From Planctomycetota bacterium (GTDB lineage: Bacteria; Planctomycetota; MHYJ01; WSZJ01; JACPWG01): a stretch of 64,000 bases of DNA. Location of the stretch: contig JACPWG010000142.1 in assembly GCA_016197205.1 (NCBI GenBank), positions 62,001 to 126,000 of the forward strand. The letters are read 5' to 3'. A program made the translations under genes and the position numbers. Under the pieces are notes generated by a model. That model worked only from the letters and a program-made list of their open reading frames with translations, was not told the origin of the DNA and ran no database searches. Shown here piece after piece: positions 62,002 through 64,000 of the stretch. Position 1 is the stretch's first letter. Each line of letters begins with the position of its first letter.

Positions 62002-64000
62002 TCATTTCTTCTCGTTCCCCTTTTCCTTGTCCGCCTTCCGCGTCGGATACGGCACCTCCACTTCCTTCGGCGGCGGGAACCGCACGTCCGAGGAGGCCAG
62101 CTCCCGGATCACGCGCACGACAAGCTCGGTCCCACGGGCGAGCTTGCCCGCGTCCAGGCGATCCGGCGTGTCGTCGGCGGTGTGATAGCCGGGAAAGAGA
62201 CTCGACGTCAGGTCGAGCGCGGGCACCCGCGCCTGGTGGAAGGGATAGTGGTCGCTCCCATAATTGAACGCGAACTCAATCGTCCCCTTCAGTTCCATCC
62301 CACCCTTCCCGTTCACGCGCTTCACGCAATCGAACAGTTCGGGATTCCGCAGCACCCCCACCACGAAAAGCTCCCGGGCGTCCCCGCGCGCGAGCATGTC
62401 CACGTTGAGCATCGCGATCGTCCGCTTGAGCGGCACCGCGGGGGACTCCACGAAGGCCCGCGAACCCCAGAGGCCCCATTCCTCCGCGCCAAACCCCACG
62501 AAGACCACGCTTCGCCGCGGCTTTTCCGGCCCCTTCCCCAACACACGCGCGGCCTCCAGGAGCGCCGCCACGCCCGAGGCGTTGTCGTTCGCACCCGGGA
62601 AATACCGGCCTTCCGAGCCTTGGCCCAGGTGGTCGTGGTGCGCCCCGAGCAGCACGTACTCCCGCCCCAGGTCCCGGTCGCTCCCCTCGAGAAGGCCGAC
62701 CACGTTTTGCGAACGCCTCTTCCGCTGGTCCACCGACGTGTCGCACGCGACCGTCACGCCCGGCACGTCCACGCTCACCGGCCGCAGACCCGCGTCGATC
62801 TTCGCCTGCGCCTGCGCGACGGTCAGCCCCGCCGGCGCCAACAGCGCATCCGCGACCGCCCGCGTCACGACGCACACCGGGATCCTGAGCGCTTCCCCCG
62901 GCCAGGCGGCCCGCGACTGGGCCGAGGTCGCCAGATACTCCCGCGTCCAATTCTGCTTCGCCGCCTCCGGCGACGCGAGCCGGTCCCGCAACTTCGCCGG
63001 CAGGTACTCCTCCCAGACGGCGGCCGGGAGATCGTCCGGCGGGAACCCGCTCTCCGCCGCGCCCTCGGCCACCACCACCGCCACCGCCCTGCGCTCCTGG
63101 GCCGCAAGCGCCTTCGCCGCCTCGGTCGTCAGCTTCGAGCGCGGCGGCGCGCCGAAAGGCGCCCCCGCGCCGCCCGCCCGCGGCGAACCGCGCACGAGGA
63201 GCACCACCTTGCCCGACACGTCCACGCCCGCATAATCGTCGTAGCTCGCCTCCGGCGCGGAAAGCCCGTACCCCGCGAAAACCAGCGCCCCCTCCGCCCG
63301 CGCGTTCGGGGCGTAGATCAGCGGCACGAAGTCCTTGCCCAGGGAGAATTCCAGCGGCGGGTCCCCGGCCACGCCGGGCTTCGGCGCGAGGGCGCGCGCC
63401 AGGCGGCAGCCGGCCCCCAGCTCGCGCGTCACCACCTCCACGTCGGCCAGGAAGGAACCCGCCTGCCCGAGCGGCTTCAGGTCCGAGCCGCGAAAACCGT
63501 CCGCGACATACTCGGCCGCGGCCTTCCCGCCAGCGCTCCCCAGCCCCCGCCCGCCCAGCTCCGGGGAGGAGAGGTAGCGCACGTGATCGAGGAGCGCCTT
63601 CCCGTCGACCTCCGAGGGAACCCCCTCCTCGCCGCCTCCGCGTCCCGCGCCCGCGCCACCGGCGGGGCTGCCGTCGCCTTCGGGCGGCGGCGGGAACCGG
63701 TACTCGAGCGGCCGCACGGCCGCCGCGAGATCCCCCTCTCCTTTTTTTTCCCCGTCCTCGAAGGCATACCAGCCCTTCCAGACGTAGTAGGGAAGATACC
63801 GCACCGCCTTCTCCACCGCGGCCGCGCTCCGCCCCCAGAAGAGGGTGACGGCGTGCCCGGTGCCGAACGGGCTCTGACCGCTCACCAGGAAGGCGTTGCC
63901 GGGAGAGTCGAAGGTGTGCACGCCGAACGTGACCCCCTCCGGCCGCAGGACCGGACCCGCAAAGCCGGGCGCGCCGAGGATCCTCCGCGCCAGCGCGCTC
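62002..64000 (-). CDS. M28-family metallopeptidase (5' end outside the window)
   Basis: At least 666 residues of a zinc metallopeptidase; the frame is open to the window edge, so the true start lies beyond 64000 and the in-frame GTG at 63921 should not be taken as the start. The C-terminal half is an M28 aminopeptidase-like domain: LLGAHHDHLGQG (His), PGANDNASGVAALLE (Asp), GFGAEEWGLWGS (Glu pair), LNVDMLAR (Asp) and GSDHYPFHQARVPAL (His). A protease-associated-type domain lies in the middle (SYDDYAGVDVSGKVVLLVRGSP). The N-terminal part (RYLPYYVWKGWYAFEDGEKKGEGDL) resembles segments found ahead of M28 domains in Planctomycetota. It is probably exported. The end runs into the CTCAA repeat region. 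Confidence 0.85.
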   Translation of the reverse strand, partial: SALARRILGAPGFAGPVLRPEGVTFGVHTFDSPGNAFLVSGQSPFGTGHAVTLFWGRSAAAVEKAVRYLPYYVWKGWYAFEDGEKKGEGDLAAAVRPLEYRFPPPPEGDGSPAGGAGAGRGGGEEGVPSEVDGKALLDHVRYLSSPELGGRGLGSAGGKAAAEYVADGFRGSDLKPLGQAGSFLADVEVVTRELGAGCRLARALAPKPGVAGDPPLEFSLGKDFVPLIYAPNARAEGALVFAGYGLSAPEASYDDYAGVDVSGKVVLLVRGSPRAGGAGAPFGAPPRSKLTTEAAKALAAQERRAVAVVVAEGAAESGFPPDDLPAAVWEEYLPAKLRDRLASPEAAKQNWTREYLATSAQSRAAWPGEALRIPVCVVTRAVADALLAPAGLTVAQAQAKIDAGLRPVSVDVPGVTVACDTSVDQRKRRSQNVVGLLEGSDRDLGREYVLLGAHHDHLGQGSEGRYFPGANDNASGVAALLEAARVLGKGPEKPRRSVVFVGFGAEEWGLWGSRAFVESPAVPLKRTIAMLNVDMLARGDARELFVVGVLRNPELFDCVKRVNGKGGMELKGTIEFAFNYGSDHYPFHQARVPALDLTSSLFPGYHTADDTPDRLDAGKLARGTELVVRVIRELASSDVRFPPPKEVEVPYPTRKADKEKGNEKK

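Overview
This window is a GC-rich stretch of a bacterial chromosome with a Gram-negative envelope: it carries a FadL-type outer-membrane porin, a lipoprotein, periplasmic/secreted proteins and Flp pilins. No rRNA or other taxonomic marker is present. The density of large Ser/Thr protein kinases fused to zinc ribbons, proline-rich linkers, AAA ATPase, TPR or formylglycine-enzyme-like domains, together with a secreted squalene-cyclase-like repeat protein, suggests an uncultured Planctomycetota or a related lineage; this is an inference from gene content only.

Layout. 0.1-4 kb: a GMC oxidoreductase with its small gluconate-dehydrogenase-subunit-3-like partner, then leucyl aminopeptidase (pepA). 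4.2-11.5 kb: a giant kinase-ATPase-TPR protein translationally coupled to a PHP phosphoesterase, and a kinase/FGE-sulfatase fusion split by an in-frame amber codon. 12-16.7 kb: small regulators, a secreted alpha/alpha-toroid-like protein and a response-regulator receiver protein. 16.8-21 kb: a kinase-TPR receptor. 21.6-30.4 kb: FadL porin, DUF1841 protein, secreted lipase-like protein, secreted unknowns and mnmG. 30.5-36 kb: a chimeric gene with only a kinase N-lobe, a lipoprotein, korA-korB (2-oxoacid:ferredoxin oxidoreductase) and a retropepsin-like protein. 36.5-44.4 kb: two Flp pilins behind a sigma-54-type promoter, an N-acetylmuramoyl-L-alanine amidase, an alanyl-tRNA editing protein, a DUF971/NHLRC2-like pair, tRNA-Ser(GCU) and a zinc-ribbon membrane protein. 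55.9-64 kb: a bifunctional-nuclease (DUF151) protein, a kinase-unknown-kinase operon and an M28 peptidase cut by the window edge.

The most interesting block is an 11-kb integrated element (44617..55729) in tRNA-Ser(UGA). It is bounded by a perfect 65-bp direct repeat of the tRNA 3' part, has matching putative integrase arm sites inside both ends, and all of its genes lie on the minus strand: tyrosine integrase, ORF6N protein, an HTH protein with C2H2-like zinc fingers, unknown proteins, a terminase-small-subunit-like HTH protein, a PD-(D/E)XK nuclease, a 1427-aa primase-polymerase/helicase with a 23-bp inverted repeat (candidate origin) inside its gene, an excisionase-like HTH protein and a 406-aa HTH protein. 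It has no capsid, large terminase or conjugation genes, so it looks like a phage-satellite-like or autonomous-replicating integrative element of a type I do not recognise.

The second theme is intergenic DNA packed with palindromic repeats: an 81-bp pair, a 172-bp pair, a 129-bp pair, and a GGCATGGTTCAAAT-ended MITE-like family. One member of the last family is caught inserted in a copy of another repeat with an 8-bp target duplication, the empty site being present elsewhere in the window. Most promoters I list are matches to the -35/-10 consensus with 17-18 bp spacing and are predictions.
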